The notes under the pieces: model-generated
The model's database searches: none
What the model saw: only the letters and a program-made list of their open reading frames with translations
Told to the model about the DNA's origin: nothing
Shown: one piece after another, positions 14,201 through 26,100 of the stretch
How the letters are laid out: each line of letters opens with the position of its first letter
Position numbering within the stretch: position 1 is the first letter of the stretch
Program-made: the position numbers and the translations under genes
NCBI RefSeq assembly: GCF_000002995.4
Contig: NW_025062479.1
Span: 9,105,721 to 9,169,720 of the forward strand
Length of the DNA: 64,000 bases
Origin: Brugia malayi
Lineage: Eukaryota; Nematoda; Chromadorea; Rhabditida; Onchocercidae
Reading direction: 5' to 3'

Positions 14201-16532
14201 ACATGGTGACGAGGCGTATCCTTATCCAAAAGGTACAAGTAAGCAGTTTGAAATTTTGCCTCTATTTTTCTTTTTCAAACTTTTTGTATTTTTTAAATGA
14301 AACATATTTATAGGTCTCAATATATCTGAGTTCAAGCAACTTCTTCTAATTAACTGGGATTTAGCTAAAATTGAAAAATCGATGAGCACTCATTCTAACC
14401 GAATATGAAGAGCCCGTATTGCTTATTGTGCAGTATTTAATAAAACTTGCATTGAAGCAACGATATCCAGTCCATGGCCGCCTATCGATTCTCGATCTTG
14501 CGAAACAGCAAATGGCATTCTTAAAAATACTTGGTTTTCTGATGGTAGTCGTAGTAATAGAAGGAAACGGTATGAGAAAAAATCCCATATGAAAAACGAA
14601 GGATCAGGTAATATCGACTATTTTTGTGGACAGTAATGTTAGCCGGGTTTTTATCATATGTAATCATTTTTCTTTAATACTTTTCTTGAGCAAAAAATGG
14701 ATTAATGGTTAAAAAATTTGCAGTATCGCATGAGTGCAATATTGATTCTCCTCCGGGACTTGAAAAACATTGCCCTTATCGATGTTTGCCTCTAATATAT
14801 CCTGAACAGCTTGGACGGCAGCCGTTAGTTTTACATTTTTTTTTTTTTCAAATTAAAAGGCAGCAGGTAATATGTTGGTAATATATAGCAGGCATCACTG
14901 GTACTTTGAATTAAAAAAATGATTAAGAAAATATGAAGAGACTAGGAAGTGAAAAAAGATACTTTAATACTTTTAATGCAGGATATTTGACATTTAGTCC
15001 ACGAAAAGAAATCATGGCAATGTTACGAGATGCACACACAAAGCATTTGGCCGGCGGTAAGTATAAGAAGCATCTTCAATCAGTTCCATCCGGCACTGCT
15101 ATCCCTCGAAGTCCTGAAGGTTATTTTAATTATTCCGGCATAAAAATGTAAAAAGCTTCGTTTTTCAAGTAAAAATAATATTCTACTTTCAGTCAGGCTA
15201 GACTGTGGAGGTCCCATGTGTTTGATGCGTCGACCCTACGAACATGTCCTAACATTCAGCGTTCTGGAAGTAGACCGAGCTTTCAAGCATGATAAAGTAA
15301 ATAAGGGCTTGAAAGTAAGACATTCAGTTATTTTTGTAATTTTTGGCTAATTGTTTAGTTGTTAGTCCTTTGCTCATGATTTGTTTAGATATATGTGGTG
15401 GTGAGGTGCATTGATGTTGATAACAAGGACGATGTCGAACTAGCAAAGAAATGTATCGAAAATATGTATGCAGCACAAGCAAAAATTGATGCATCTAGAA
15501 CGGAGGAGGTAACTTCTCTTAATTTTTATCCACGAAGTATTTTAATATTTAATTAGTTTCTCCTAAAAAAATATTAACATTACAGATGCGGAAAAAAAGT
15601 GGACAATCCAGATTTGAAAGCCTTTCTGACAGCACATCATCACATTCATCAAGTTCTTATTCAGCAGATGCTATATCTGACCAACCTTGGCGATGTGACC
15701 CACGCTTACAGAATGCTAATTTGCGTAAATACTTCTTCAGACAGCGAGCAGATTCTAAATCAGTTCATCCTCCGGCGAATTATAGGTATATTTGATATTT
15801 GTTTTGTAGTTAGAGTGAATAGTTCTTTTTGGTCGAATATTATTTGATTGCAGTTGTTTCAGATTCGACTATTTTTTCATTTTTGGTATCGGGACTTCAG
15901 TATTGATGTCATTTTAATTCGTTTTGTGTAATTTTCCCATGCCCCTATGAATATTACAGGGAGATTAAAAGCTTAAGGCAAAAGCATTTTTGAAGCTAAT
16001 ATTTAGTTGATTGCGTTTTCTATAGCGAAGCTTCAGTTGGACAGGTTGGGATGACCCAAATGAAGGTGTGCCTTATGTAATCCCTTTATAGGTGTATGCC
16101 CAGAAAAGCTGATTCTCCATCTTCGGGTTTATGGGAGACTGGTCTAATAAATCACGCTGATAATGATTCTTTGGATGAAGAAGCTACGATGGTAAGCTTA
16201 GAAGAGTAATGAAGTAATGGATGAGTGTTTGCGGACTTGTATCTCTTTGGTGATTTTTTTGGCTTGCAGAAAAAACAGATTCAAAATGAAGATACTAAGT
16301 ATGCAGAAGAAGATTTTATAGCAACACAAGATCGAGAATGGCTGGAAGAGTCATCCGAGGTCCGTTTTCGATTTAGTAATTTGTAGGCTTTAGCTTCTGG
16401 TTTCATTTTCCCTGTTCTCATTGCAATGTTGTTTGTGTTAGTATGGTCTAGAAGAGACACCTTTTGTTTCATTTAAAATTAGCTTATTTTTTACTGGCTT
16501 TTAAAATATTTTGCTTGCAGAGTGAAGATTGA
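11286..16532 (+). CDS. daf-18: PTEN phosphatidylinositol-3,4,5-trisphosphate 3-phosphatase (DAF-18 homologue)
   Basis: Seventeen exons: 11286-11511, 11920-12049, 12135-12246, 12675-12845, 12937-13066, 13422-13614, 13728-13836, 14124-14232, 14434-14607, 14724-14823, 14998-15056, 15193-15314, 15389-15508, 15586-15785, 16092-16191, 16270-16359, 16521-16532; 718 aa. A PIP2-binding-like basic segment ([18 protein letters not shown]) starts the phosphatase domain. Asp141 in MDDHHPP is the general-acid loop, and [10 protein letters not shown] (Cys173, Arg179) is the complete PTEN-type signature with both lysines that select PIP3. [17 protein letters not shown] follows as in human PTEN. The C2 domain runs to about residue 550, interrupted by exons 9-10 (roughly 394-484), which human PTEN lacks. 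An acidic, Ser-rich tail ends in EESSESED, with no PDZ-binding terminus of the human ITKV type. The protein should antagonise PI3K in insulin/IGF signalling. It is much longer than human PTEN (403 aa) and shorter than C. elegans DAF-18. Confidence 0.95.
13639..13679. repeat. Short tandem repeat, unit about 13-14 bases, 3 copies
   Basis: Three near-identical copies of ATTAACCTAAGAAA just after the donor of PTEN exon 6, inside the intron. Confidence 0.85.
13858..13905 (+). pseudogene. Decayed duplicate of the 5' part of PTEN exon 9, within intron 7
   Basis: About 48 bases here (around CATTTAAGCAACGATATTCA) match the first part of exon 9 at 14437-14484 (CATTGAAGCAACGATATCCA) with only scattered differences. 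In the exon's reading frame this copy carries a TAA stop and has no matching acceptor, so it is not translated in register. It is either a relic exon or the source of the exon. Confidence 0.6.
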
Positions 16533-17337
16533 AAGTACTTTTATTTCATCTAACGATTTACCATCTTGAAAAGAAATTATGAATTACCCTCTCAATAAGA
16601 AAAGGACGAAGAAATGATTCTCAGGCAAAATACGTGTTTGTCGAGCTTAAGATTGTGAGTGTTATAAGGCATCATATTATGATGTTTGTTTGCCTGTTAT
16701 ATTTTTATATGTTCTAATAGTGTAATAATATAATAATAATCACAAGTTTAGCTTTATGAGTTACAAAATTGATTTTGCAACAGTTTACTTCACACAGTTC
16801 ATTAAGGCAATATTTTGCCTGCATTTGTAACCCAGTTTTTTTACATTGTTGTTCCGTTGTTTTATATCTGGGAAGAGCTTACTAGCCGGATTTCATTTAA
16901 TTTTCTTTGTAGAATTCTTTAATGTATGATAATTGCTTCAGATCAGATTTTCTCTTTGTTGTATGTTATAACGCGCTAGTGTACTGACAGTTTAAATCCA
17001 CTTTGTCTAGTCATCAGCGTGAACCGAACTAATCATCATGTTTTTTTATAGCCTTTTTCATGTGGACCCCTAATCAGTAGGTCAGTTGTGCATCTTTGTT
17101 CTCATTTTCTGGTTAGCCAATATTTCTTGTACTTTTATTTCTCAAGCTTTTCTGTTTTTCCGATACAGAATTCCGCTGCAGTTGTGATATCCCTTATGTT
17201 TAGTCACGCTTTTTAACATCATTCTTACTTCCTGTGAATTTCAAGCCTAAACTTAGTTCCAGTAATTTTTTCCATGGTGTTGACATCCGTTTTGCTTATT
17301 ATAATTCCGAATTGCTGCAATCGACGTTCCACTACAA

Positions 17338-17406
17338 CTGTACTTTGTCTTTGTCAACTGTACTTTGTCAACTGTATCAACTGTATCTACAACTGTACTT
17401 TGTCTC
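17338..17406. repeat. Imperfect tandem repeat based on CAACTGTACTTTGTC
   Basis: Several partial copies of CAACTGTACTTTGTC, interleaved with CAACTGTAT variants, in the region downstream of PTEN. Confidence 0.85.
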
Positions 17407-18363
17407 TTCGCAAGATTTGGAAAAGTAGTAGTACTACAAGTCTCAGTTTATCCGGAATGTTTGTTTGCTGCGCTTCGTTTACTAATCCAGCAGGATTCCA
17501 TCTTCTGGAGACAGTGTAGGAAAGGTGAAGCAGGTAGCTAGGAAAAGGTATCTACAATGTTGGTTCTTGGTTTAACTTTGTCTCGCAGTTTACGTGATAA
17601 ATAGCGTACTGTCACTTAAGAAGTTCTGGATATCTACTTTTTGGTGTCTCTTACTGTTCCTAAGCAAACTAACGCAGAACAGGAAACCTGCTGAAGAGAT
17701 CCACTGTCACGCATTTATGAGGTTGCTTCACCTGTAGAGGAAGTGGATGGTTCAGCACTGATATCTGTGTGTGTTACCGTACTGCCATTTTACAAACTGT
17801 ATTGCAGTAAGCAAAAATAACATTAAAGCAGCCAGTATTTTTGTAAATAAAGATTATATTTCCCATAAAAGAAAGTTGGTTTCCATTAGTTTGAGTGGAC
17901 GGAATCACTGTTTTTTTCTGTGACACTTTTTTACGAGTCATGTTATATGTTCTTTATCTTTTTATCACAGCTCCCGCTTGCATGTTTTTTATGGGTACCA
18001 TCTGTTTCCAGAAACTTTGTGAAGTCTTCCTTATCCATATTTGGATTCCATTCATGTAGTATAACTTATTAAAGCAACGATGAACAATGTGTTTGGACAG
18101 TAATGCGTAAGGAACTGATGAGCACGGGGAGAAAAAGATGCAAGAAAGTTCATGGTATAATCTTCGAAAAAAATTCGAGTGGGGGACTAATTCTAACTTG
18201 GAACAAGCACAATACTTTCGCGTACGGATAACACCACTATGAAAGGATGTATGCTTTTTAAATATATCAATATTTACTGCTTGTCCATAACATATACACA
18301 TGATTGCAACCCGTATACATGCTGATTTTGTTAGAAGCATGCATACCACAAACTACAAACAAA

Positions 18364-18436
18364 AGTCTATGACAAAGGAAAAAGGATTCAGAGGAAAAAA
18401 GAATCGGAGTCTGTGACAAAGGAAAAAGGAATCAGA
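18364..18436. repeat. Two direct repeats of about 28 bases
   Basis: AGTCTATGACAAAGGAAAAA (starting 18364) recurs as AGTCTGTGACAAAGGAAAAA (starting 18408), each followed by GGATTCAGA or GGAATCAGA. They lie just 3' of the LRAT-like gene. Confidence 0.85.
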
Positions 18437-18516
18437 TTTCAAAAAAACGGAATCAGATACGTAAGTCGACATAATTACGCGCAAAGCACATGCACCTCTT
18501 TGCCCATTCTTGACAG

Positions 18517-19956
18517 TTACAGCAACACATTCGGATAGAATGGGACGAAGTGTTTAATGCCACGTCCCAAACGACTGAAAGTGTAAGTGAGAGTGCCCGC
18601 AACTGCTGAAACTGCTAGCGAGCCTGTCATGCAATATGTTGCCGAGATTACAATTATGATTTTTGCAACTGTTGCCTAAAAATTTACTGCGTGAAAACTA
18701 AACAATGGAAGTCCTCTTATCTCAATGGTATGGCAAAAGTGGAAGGAGAGAGGTTCGAACTTAGGATAAAAAAAATTAAACATTAAAATCATATAAATAT
18801 GCAGAAAAATACTGAGAATTAGAAAGACAGAAGTGTTACCTGCTTGCTTTCCTTCAGACCATATCTGCAGTACTTTGCAAAATGCTCGCAGTTATTTAGC
18901 AGAAGATTATAGTTAGTCTTCCCAAGCTATAATGTTTAATATGAACTGATGATTTATATGGTTTAACTAAATAACTAATGGATGATTCATTTTACTACAT
19001 ACGTTAGTAACTACAACGGAAATAAATCAAAAATAATCTTAACCGAATAAAGCATTACCATAAGTAGAGCTCGATCAACTACAACAGCCGGTGGAAAGGG
19101 CTTTTTCTCCTTATCAAGTGAATTATTTATCCGACAGCTATCACCGTTAGCAACAGTTATTAACTCGTCACGACGAATCTGAAATACATTAATGAATAAA
19201 TATTTAAACTTTTTTTCTTGATCTTATCGAGTTTAAATTGCAATTTCAACTTCCATATAAAATATCCAACGGGATCTCAGCAATGAAAATATGTTTTGCA
19301 TATAATGAATTTCTATTCATCCTACATTCACTCCTCACTTCGACATCAATAAGCCGAAAGCGTACGAGTTTTTTCCATGTGGAAAAGTGTTTCAAAGGCT
19401 ATAAAATACTGAACAAAATAACCTGTATTTGACTACTATAAGACATCTTTGTTCTAATAGTTGCCAGGGATTCAACAGAACTGCTAATAAGGTTGTCACC
19501 AAAATCACCGAAATCTGTCCCTGTATGGGCAATGTATGCTTTCTTATCGTGAAAACCGATGAATACTCCCCAGTGCTTAAATGTTTGAATTATTCAACAA
19601 CATAAAATTCTAAAATTTGAACAAACACATAGTACTTGTTTTTTTTTTTCGAACAGATACAAAAATCTTTCTGTAAAAAAATAAAATAAGAACTGAAACT
19701 ACTAATGTCGGATAGCAGTGGATATGAAGAATATGTGGGCGGGATTTATAAATTAATGGATCACTTAAACCAACTCAGTGAATATGAAAAAAAGATCAAT
19801 CGCATAGTACTAAAAATATGAAAAAGGTACCGTGTATATGCGTCGTTTTATATTACCAACGGCTCGTTGAAATTCAATTAAATCACCTATTTCTAAGTAA
19901 GAATGGAGTCCCTCTGCCTGCATCCACTCTGTGACGAGTTCATCTGGTTTTAACAT
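18517..19956 (-). CDS. LRAT-domain (H-rev107/NlpC-P60 superfamily) acyltransferase-like protein
   Basis: Five exons on the minus strand: 19956-19831, 19575-19423, 19178-19059, 18926-18840, 18675-18517; every junction is phase 0, giving 214 aa. Signature elements are in order: GDLIEFQRA, then THWGVFIGF with catalytic-type His43, a second His at 59 (YIAHTG), and [13 protein letters not shown] with the nucleophile Cys146. After the domain comes a hydrophobic stretch (about residues 165-195), suggesting a C-terminal membrane anchor as in LRAT and PLAAT proteins. Members of the family transfer acyl chains from phospholipids by a cysteine acyl-enzyme; this protein's acceptor is unknown. The Arb2-like gene lies upstream on the same strand, 574 bases away. 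The start is uncertain: the first exon opens at 19967 after TTGCAG with an out-of-frame ATG ahead of the chosen one, so an unseen upstream exon could extend the N-terminus. Confidence 0.82.
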
Positions 19957-19967
19957 GTTGAAAACAT

Positions 19968-20540
19968 CTGCAATAAGTGCATTATACGTATATCAATGTC
20001 GCCTCCCGTTAACTGGTGATCACAGCTTCTGAACAGCTCCTAAGTCTTAAGGCAAACACCATGACTATTTTGCAACGACGAACGACTATCATTTGTCAAT
20101 AATCCGACCTAAATTCATCCAGTTCCTCGAAATGGTGATTATTTTTGTTGTTGATAAACGACCAGAGACCCTCGCACATTCAAACAGATTAAGATTCCTC
20201 CATCCGGTATTTTTCATTGTGAGTATGCTATAGCATGCACTTCTTTCTTTTTCTTTAGCCAGACATCTTCTTTATATTTATTTATGGAGAGAAAAAAATC
20301 TGCTGATGTGTTAAAATCGAACCAAATAAAACAAGGAAATGTAATAGTAACACAAGAAAATCAACACTATTCCTACATTGCACACACAGCATTCAAGAAA
20401 TAATACTACTCATGCATTACATACGTCATCCTTATATCGCAAGTGGCTCCAGAAATCAACTATACCGGTTCATACATCATATGAAGAACACTATTATAAG
20501 AAAATTCTTTTTTTACATTTCAAATGATAATAAAACAACT
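19968..20540. other. Spacer between the Arb2-like and LRAT-like genes
   Basis: This 573-base AT-rich spacer separates two same-strand genes. I find no supported exon in it. The acceptor TTGCAG at its minus-strand 3' end could be a trans-splice site of a two-gene operon or an ordinary intron end. Confidence 0.45.
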
Positions 20541-22153
20541 TCATACAAAGTAACTATCAATAAATCGGAAGATGTCTTCAATTGCTACGGCCGAAGTTTC
20601 TTCATGTTGATTAGTTCCCGCACTAACATAAGTTACATAAGGATGCTTTCCATGTATCGTATTGTTGTCTATTTGAAGCCCAATTTCAGTCTGCGGAGTT
20701 GCTCGCCAGTCTTGTATTGCTGGTAACCAATCCATAGCACTTACAGACGGTAACGTAAACACAGCATCCGTAAGACATACACATTTAAGTCTCTTCATCC
20801 ATTCCTCTGACCAGTAATTTTCTATCTATTAAAATTCAGTTGTAACAGGATTTAACAGCAAGAGAATGATTCATTGATTTCTTAAACGAATTCAGAAAGA
20901 TTTATAAAATCTTACAATGCCAGCGACAACAATGCCACCTGCACTATGTGCAACCACTGCAATTGAACTTGCTTTCGCCCTTGCGACATATGTTTTCCAC
21001 ACAGTAATACCATGTTCTAGGGGCGTCCTACTTTCCTGCAATAAATTTTGTAATAAATGATAATGCAAGCGCATAAGTTATTATTGCTACCACTGTTCTC
21101 TGGACAGACCATTTATCAAAGAAATGTTAATAACTGCGGTAGTTGGTTTGTTACTAGCACAGATACATTATTTGTTGAAAGTAAAGGAAAAGAACCAACT
21201 GGCAGTAATTCAATAGGATCGTTGTTAGTTATGTTCATATTAGTGTTCATCACAACCACTCCCCAATTCCGCCTTTTACACATTCGCAAATATGGCAACT
21301 GTGAGCCCATATTTAAATTTTCATTCATTATAAGTCTGAAAAAGACCAAATAAACACATTTTTTTCATTCTAAAATTCTTGAAATGGGTAAAAAAAATAA
21401 AAAAGAATTGTTCAAAACATTTGGAAGTTGTATAAATCATGATTCACTTTCAGCAGAAACTCCTTGGTGGCAATATGATAGAATCTAGAAGTGTTATCAT
21501 GCAAATACTTACTTTCTACTCCACTGTCCTGCACGAACAGAACCACTGCCATGTATAAGTACAACAAGATTTTCTTTCTCATACCAATCTTTGCTGAGAA
21601 ATATGAATGCGCTTCTTTTCTTGTTTGTATCGTCCAGCTATAAAAAAGCAGCAACGAGTTATACTGATAAAGTTTTATAGCCATTAACATTCTTTTGCTA
21701 TCACAAATAATACTGAATTCGCTTTAGCCGAATAAAAATTCCTTTGCATGTATTTTTTTTAAAATCACTTTGGAAGCAGCAAAAAACAAAAGCATACATA
21801 GTGCCTTTCCATATTATAAGGCGGATTTTCCATTATTCGATAAATCTCTTCAGTGACGGCTAAACCGATCTTTTCATAACTTTCTTGATCAACGAATTCA
21901 TATCTTTTCTTATCCTGAAACAAGGAACGAAATTTTTATTTGCAAATCCGCAACCCTAACTTTCCACAACAAATACTCATAAATCTCAAACAAGTTTTCA
22001 TTTCTTTCCTTATCAATTTCTATCTTACAAAAACAACCAAAGCAAAACCTTATCTCTCATAACACCTTGATTATCAAAGTGGTAACCGAGTGCTGCCAAG
22101 CATGGCTGTTTCACATTTTCTGATTCGGAACTAGTTGTTTCTGAAAACTTCAT
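20541..22153 (-). CDS. Arb2/FAM172 family protein (alpha/beta-hydrolase fold)
   Basis: Six exons on the minus strand: 22153-22049, 21914-21798, 21637-21513, 21335-21167, 21035-20916, 20825-20541; about 306 aa. The order matches human FAM172A: KKRYEFVDQESYEKIG, then LVVLIHGSGSVRAGQWSRK, LEHGITVWKTYVARA, the nucleophile elbow VVAHSAGG (Ser203), the acid LTDAVF (Asp232) and the base VSAGTNQHEETS (His286). A full Ser-Asp-His triad is therefore present. Fission yeast Arb2 acts in Argonaute-dependent heterochromatin, and FAM172A has been linked to AGO2 and splicing; a role in small-RNA pathways here is inference. The donor of exon 4 is ambiguous: AAT-GTATCT is used, but CTA-GTAACA also keeps frame. 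The loop seen before the ESRTPLEH block is much shorter than the charged insert of the human protein. The start ATG follows a poly-T run and is the weakest part. Confidence 0.88.
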
Positions 22154-23159
22154 ATTTCCACAAAAAAGAAAAAAAAAAAAAAAAAACACAAAACATCTCA
22201 CATTATCACAAATTAGTTTTGACAAAGAAGTAATTAAAAATGATTTAATTTGGGATAAAATAAAAGCATATACGATGTTCCTTGCTAAATCGAATAAGAT
22301 AAGGTTCAAATCATCATTAAGATTGTCGGTCGCAACAGAAAAACGTTGAAGGAATGCGAAAAGGATTATTAACTGGACGATATATGCTATAATACAACTA
22401 TTTTCTCATGATGCTTAGTTCCACAGCAGTGTTTGTCATAAATATTTTAAACAAATATTTCATTTGGGAAGAAACTTTGAAACTTTAATTTAATTAACTT
22501 ACCCAACTGTAAACACAATGGATTCATGTTGTAGAAGTGCTAGATAATTCTTTTAAAAAACCAACAGATTTGGTTTCGTTGTCGAATTATTGAAGCAACA
22601 TTTAGAAATGATAAAACAAAAACAAAAACAAAATAGTTCTATAGCAACCTAACAACTGACAACATTATTGGAACTTTCACAAATACAATGAGAATTATCG
22701 CTCCACCTTTCAAACAGTCCAACATTTAGCCGTGTTGGTTAAGTGAGGAGAGCTATTCTGGTCACTTTAATGAACAGATATCAGATAGATTCGGATCATG
22801 CAAATAAAAAAAGACATTCTCTTATAACTTACTTTATTATAAGGATGATCCATTCATTTTAGTATTTTGAATGTTCATTATCTTATCTATGACCAATTAA
22901 TTAACTATGCATTCGTGTTATAATCAATGTAGATTACGCTATAATTAATCCATTTGGAAACAAACTAATTAATCTGTAATGATTAAGAAATTTTTTCATC
23001 TGATGTGCTGTATTTTCAAAGAAGTTATACAATAAGGACAATAAAATGTATTATTTTTTATTGAATTGAATGAAACATACAAAATAAAATGACTATGACA
23101 AACAAGGAAATGGTTGGTGCAAAGCAATATAGAAAATAAATATTGATTCTATCTATAGT
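22154..23159. other. Intergenic region between Arb2-like and SORBS genes
   Basis: It holds the upstream region of the Arb2-like gene and the 3' UTR of the SORBS gene. Nothing else is recognisable in this AT-rich stretch. Confidence 0.5.
23057..23062 (-). terminator. Polyadenylation signal AATAAA of the SORBS gene
   Basis: Minus-strand AATAAA about 100 bases downstream of the SORBS stop at 23160-23162. Confidence 0.5.
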
Positions 23160-26100
23160 TCAATGCCTTTCAACATAATTGCCTGGAAATGTTCCGAACT
23201 GACCTGTTCGTGGTAAAGTACCTGCAAATTCGTTATTATTGAGAAGTCTTTTAGATAGAAAGGTATTGTGGATATCAAAGTCGTCCTTGAAGCTTACAAA
23301 AAATGTAGAATAATTGAATAATTTGAAAAGAAAGGATGATTCTGGACAGTTTTTCAATCTCATACTTCAAAAATTTCCGATATCTAAAAAACGAAGAAAG
23401 TTAAGAGATCCGACTAACCAATGAACCAACCATCGTCGCACTTCTCAATAACAAAAACGATATCATTTTCTTGGAGCTCAAGTTCGTCCGCATTTTTTGG
23501 CTTGTAAGCGTATAAGACCCGATAACTGAAGTGAACAATCATTTTATGTTTCACAGCATTACACAAACCTTTTAAAAATATTTAATTGAGCGGGACATTG
23601 CTTCCTTGAAAGTCTACCACTCAATTTAAATCAACATAATATATCCGGCTATATCGATCAATCTTTTATAGTGCTAAGTCTATCCAATATCATTCATAGT
23701 TCAATTTATTGTATTCGCGTGTCGGAGAAATTGCATCTAAGATGATACTTCCTGAATACATCATATTAAATATTGTAGTAGAATTAAGGAAAAGATAAAA
23801 AATCTAACATTTCCACATTTTTGGGAATTATATTCACCGGTCCAGAAAAGTCGTTTTGATTGTGTCTTTTCTGCCATTCTCCCATTTCGTCTACGGGATC
23901 TGTCCTTATTGCTATTGCTGGGTTTTCGTCTCTGTAAATGTAAGAAGCATTTAAATGAATAGCAGGAAACAAACTGTAAAAAAGTGAACTTTGTTTTTAT
24001 TTACAGTATTAATTACGCATATCAAAAATTATGAAAAAGTTGAATAATAAGCATAAAATGTGTCAGTAACACTTGAAAATGAAGGATAGATGAGAGATTT
24101 CTTTTCCTTTATAAGTTCCACGCAATAAACAGTGTAATTGTTGCAAGTGAAGAAGATTCGAATCTCTTTCTTAATCATATTGTTGGCAAGTTTTAAACGT
24201 ATACTGTTCATTCAATGTTGATAATAAATGATTATGATACCAGAAAAAAAAATGGCATCATAAAGCCAATGAAAAATTCTTGATAAGATAGATTGAGGAA
24301 AAAAGATGAAATATGAAGCTCTTTATTCGAATTACCGACCGTCCAGTAGTGGCCTATCGTGGTTCTAGTTTAACTGGTTTAGGTGAAAAGTGTATCATAT
24401 CAGACTTTCAGTTGTGATTAACTATATTTTTTATTCTTCAATTTAATAGTTCCTGGTTAAACTATTAGTGATTTCATTGATCATAAACAAATTATAATAA
24501 TGAGCGCACAAATAAATCCAGCAGTCTGGCAAAAAATGAAGGACGATTCGGCTCGATGTACAAGAAGCATTTAGCTGGTGTTTCCTCGAAAATTGTTGGT
24601 AATTGCTTTGGCAAATCAGCAGATATTGCTTGCCAGAAGCCTTCGATAACAGCATCTGATAAGGTATCCATGAATGTATGCCAAGCAAATAACACCGTTA
24701 CACTGTAGTGTTTTACCATCAGATAGTAGAGGATACGATTCTCTAACAGTTTCCAGTAGTATCTATGATCAAAATTTATTGTACGCAAAATCCGTGCTAG
24801 CTGACGTCCAAATTTCTTGCATACCCAGGCATTATACATTGTATGATAACACTCTAGAATCTGATCCAGAAATGTAACTAAAATAGTGTAAATTTGTTGT
24901 TCCACCGCATTAGTTACAAAACGTGGTCGGAAAGCGAATTTTGTCGTTGCTAACTGTTGCTGCGGATTGTTATTTCCCAAAAAATAAGCCTGGATTAGAT
25001 CATATTCTGTTTGTCGGCATATTCGGATTTTATTTCTTATTGAACGCCATGATGCTCGCAATGGATGTACTACTGTTCCTGCTGTGCAATGCATTGAATA
25101 TCCTCACCGTATATTTTTTTTAAATAATGATATCCTTATCAATTCAATTACTCGTTAAATCTGACACATGATTAGAAATATGCATAAACATCAACGATGA
25201 CACTTCCCTTTACTTTATCCATAATTAACTTCAGTCGGCAATTCTGCAATATTTGTAGCTTTTTAAATGAAACTTGTGAAAAAAAAAATAAAAAAAAAAA
25301 AAAAACATACGACTCATAAATCTCGGCAAAACATAAAATATAAAATTGCAGTTAATTCGAAATTATCATAATTTACCACTATATGTAATGATTACGAACC
25401 AGTATAAAGTTATTGAGATGGTGATTATTCAACCAATGCTAAATGCTAAGGAGTTAGAAAAATAACAATTAAGAAATAGAAATATTTTTATTAAAAAAGA
25501 ATGAATGAAACGATCAAGAATAAATGGTTTTAGCAGAAATAAAGTTTTCAACTCAATTTTAGTTAAGATTCAGATACTGCAGAAAATTTGAAGTTAAATT
25601 TGAGAAAAGTACTAAACTAGGTGAAGAATTCGTCTTGCTTTACCCAGCTTTGGTTGTTGATTTCTATTCTGAAGAGAATTTTACCATTGAAAAAAATAAA
25701 TCTTTGAAGACTGACTAACGATGCTTGTTGAGTGAGGTAGGGGAACGATTGAGGATAAAACAGTCTCATTAGGAAAATGGTTTTTTATTTTATTATCCAA
25801 AAAACTTAAAACGTGTTGCTTAGTAACAACGCGACTAGTCCACTTCACAAATGTGGCCTCACTAATTTACAAGTTTATTGGAAGTGATCTTTATAAGCAG
25901 AAACTACTAATATAATTTAATATTTGGCTTGGCTGAGATGTGTTAAACTGGCGCAGCTTAAGAAAATTCCATTATTCTATCGTTGTTATTCTACTTAATG
26001 CCTTGGCCATCATTTTAGATGTAAAGAAAAACCTTAACTACTGTTCAGCAATATGTATCACAGTGTACGGAATTGTGATTAGAAACACAGTGTTTTATTT

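Larger units (their letters stand above)
16533..18516. other. Convergent intergenic region between PTEN (+) and the LRAT-like gene (-)
   Basis: It holds the 3' UTRs of both genes. I see two repeat patches (listed separately) and a plus-strand AATAAA near 17849. No homology-supported exon is visible. A 131-codon minus-strand frame at 17954-18349 shows no domain and no link to the LRAT exons. Confidence 0.5.

Noticed and set aside
14312..14400. Candidate extra PTEN exon after an ATAG acceptor ([15 protein letters not shown]...)
   Set aside because: It keeps frame from exon 8 but meets TGA before any usable donor; skipping it joins exon 8 to exon 9 perfectly in phase.
14862..14868. Seven-base micro-exon GCAGCAG between PTEN exons 10 and 11
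   Set aside because: It would break the frame into exon 11; using the acceptor at 14996-14997 resolves the join without it.
17954..18349. 131-codon minus-strand ORF 3' of the LRAT-like gene
   Set aside because: No domain or conserved motif, not joinable to the LRAT exons, and it overlaps a repeat-containing 3' region.
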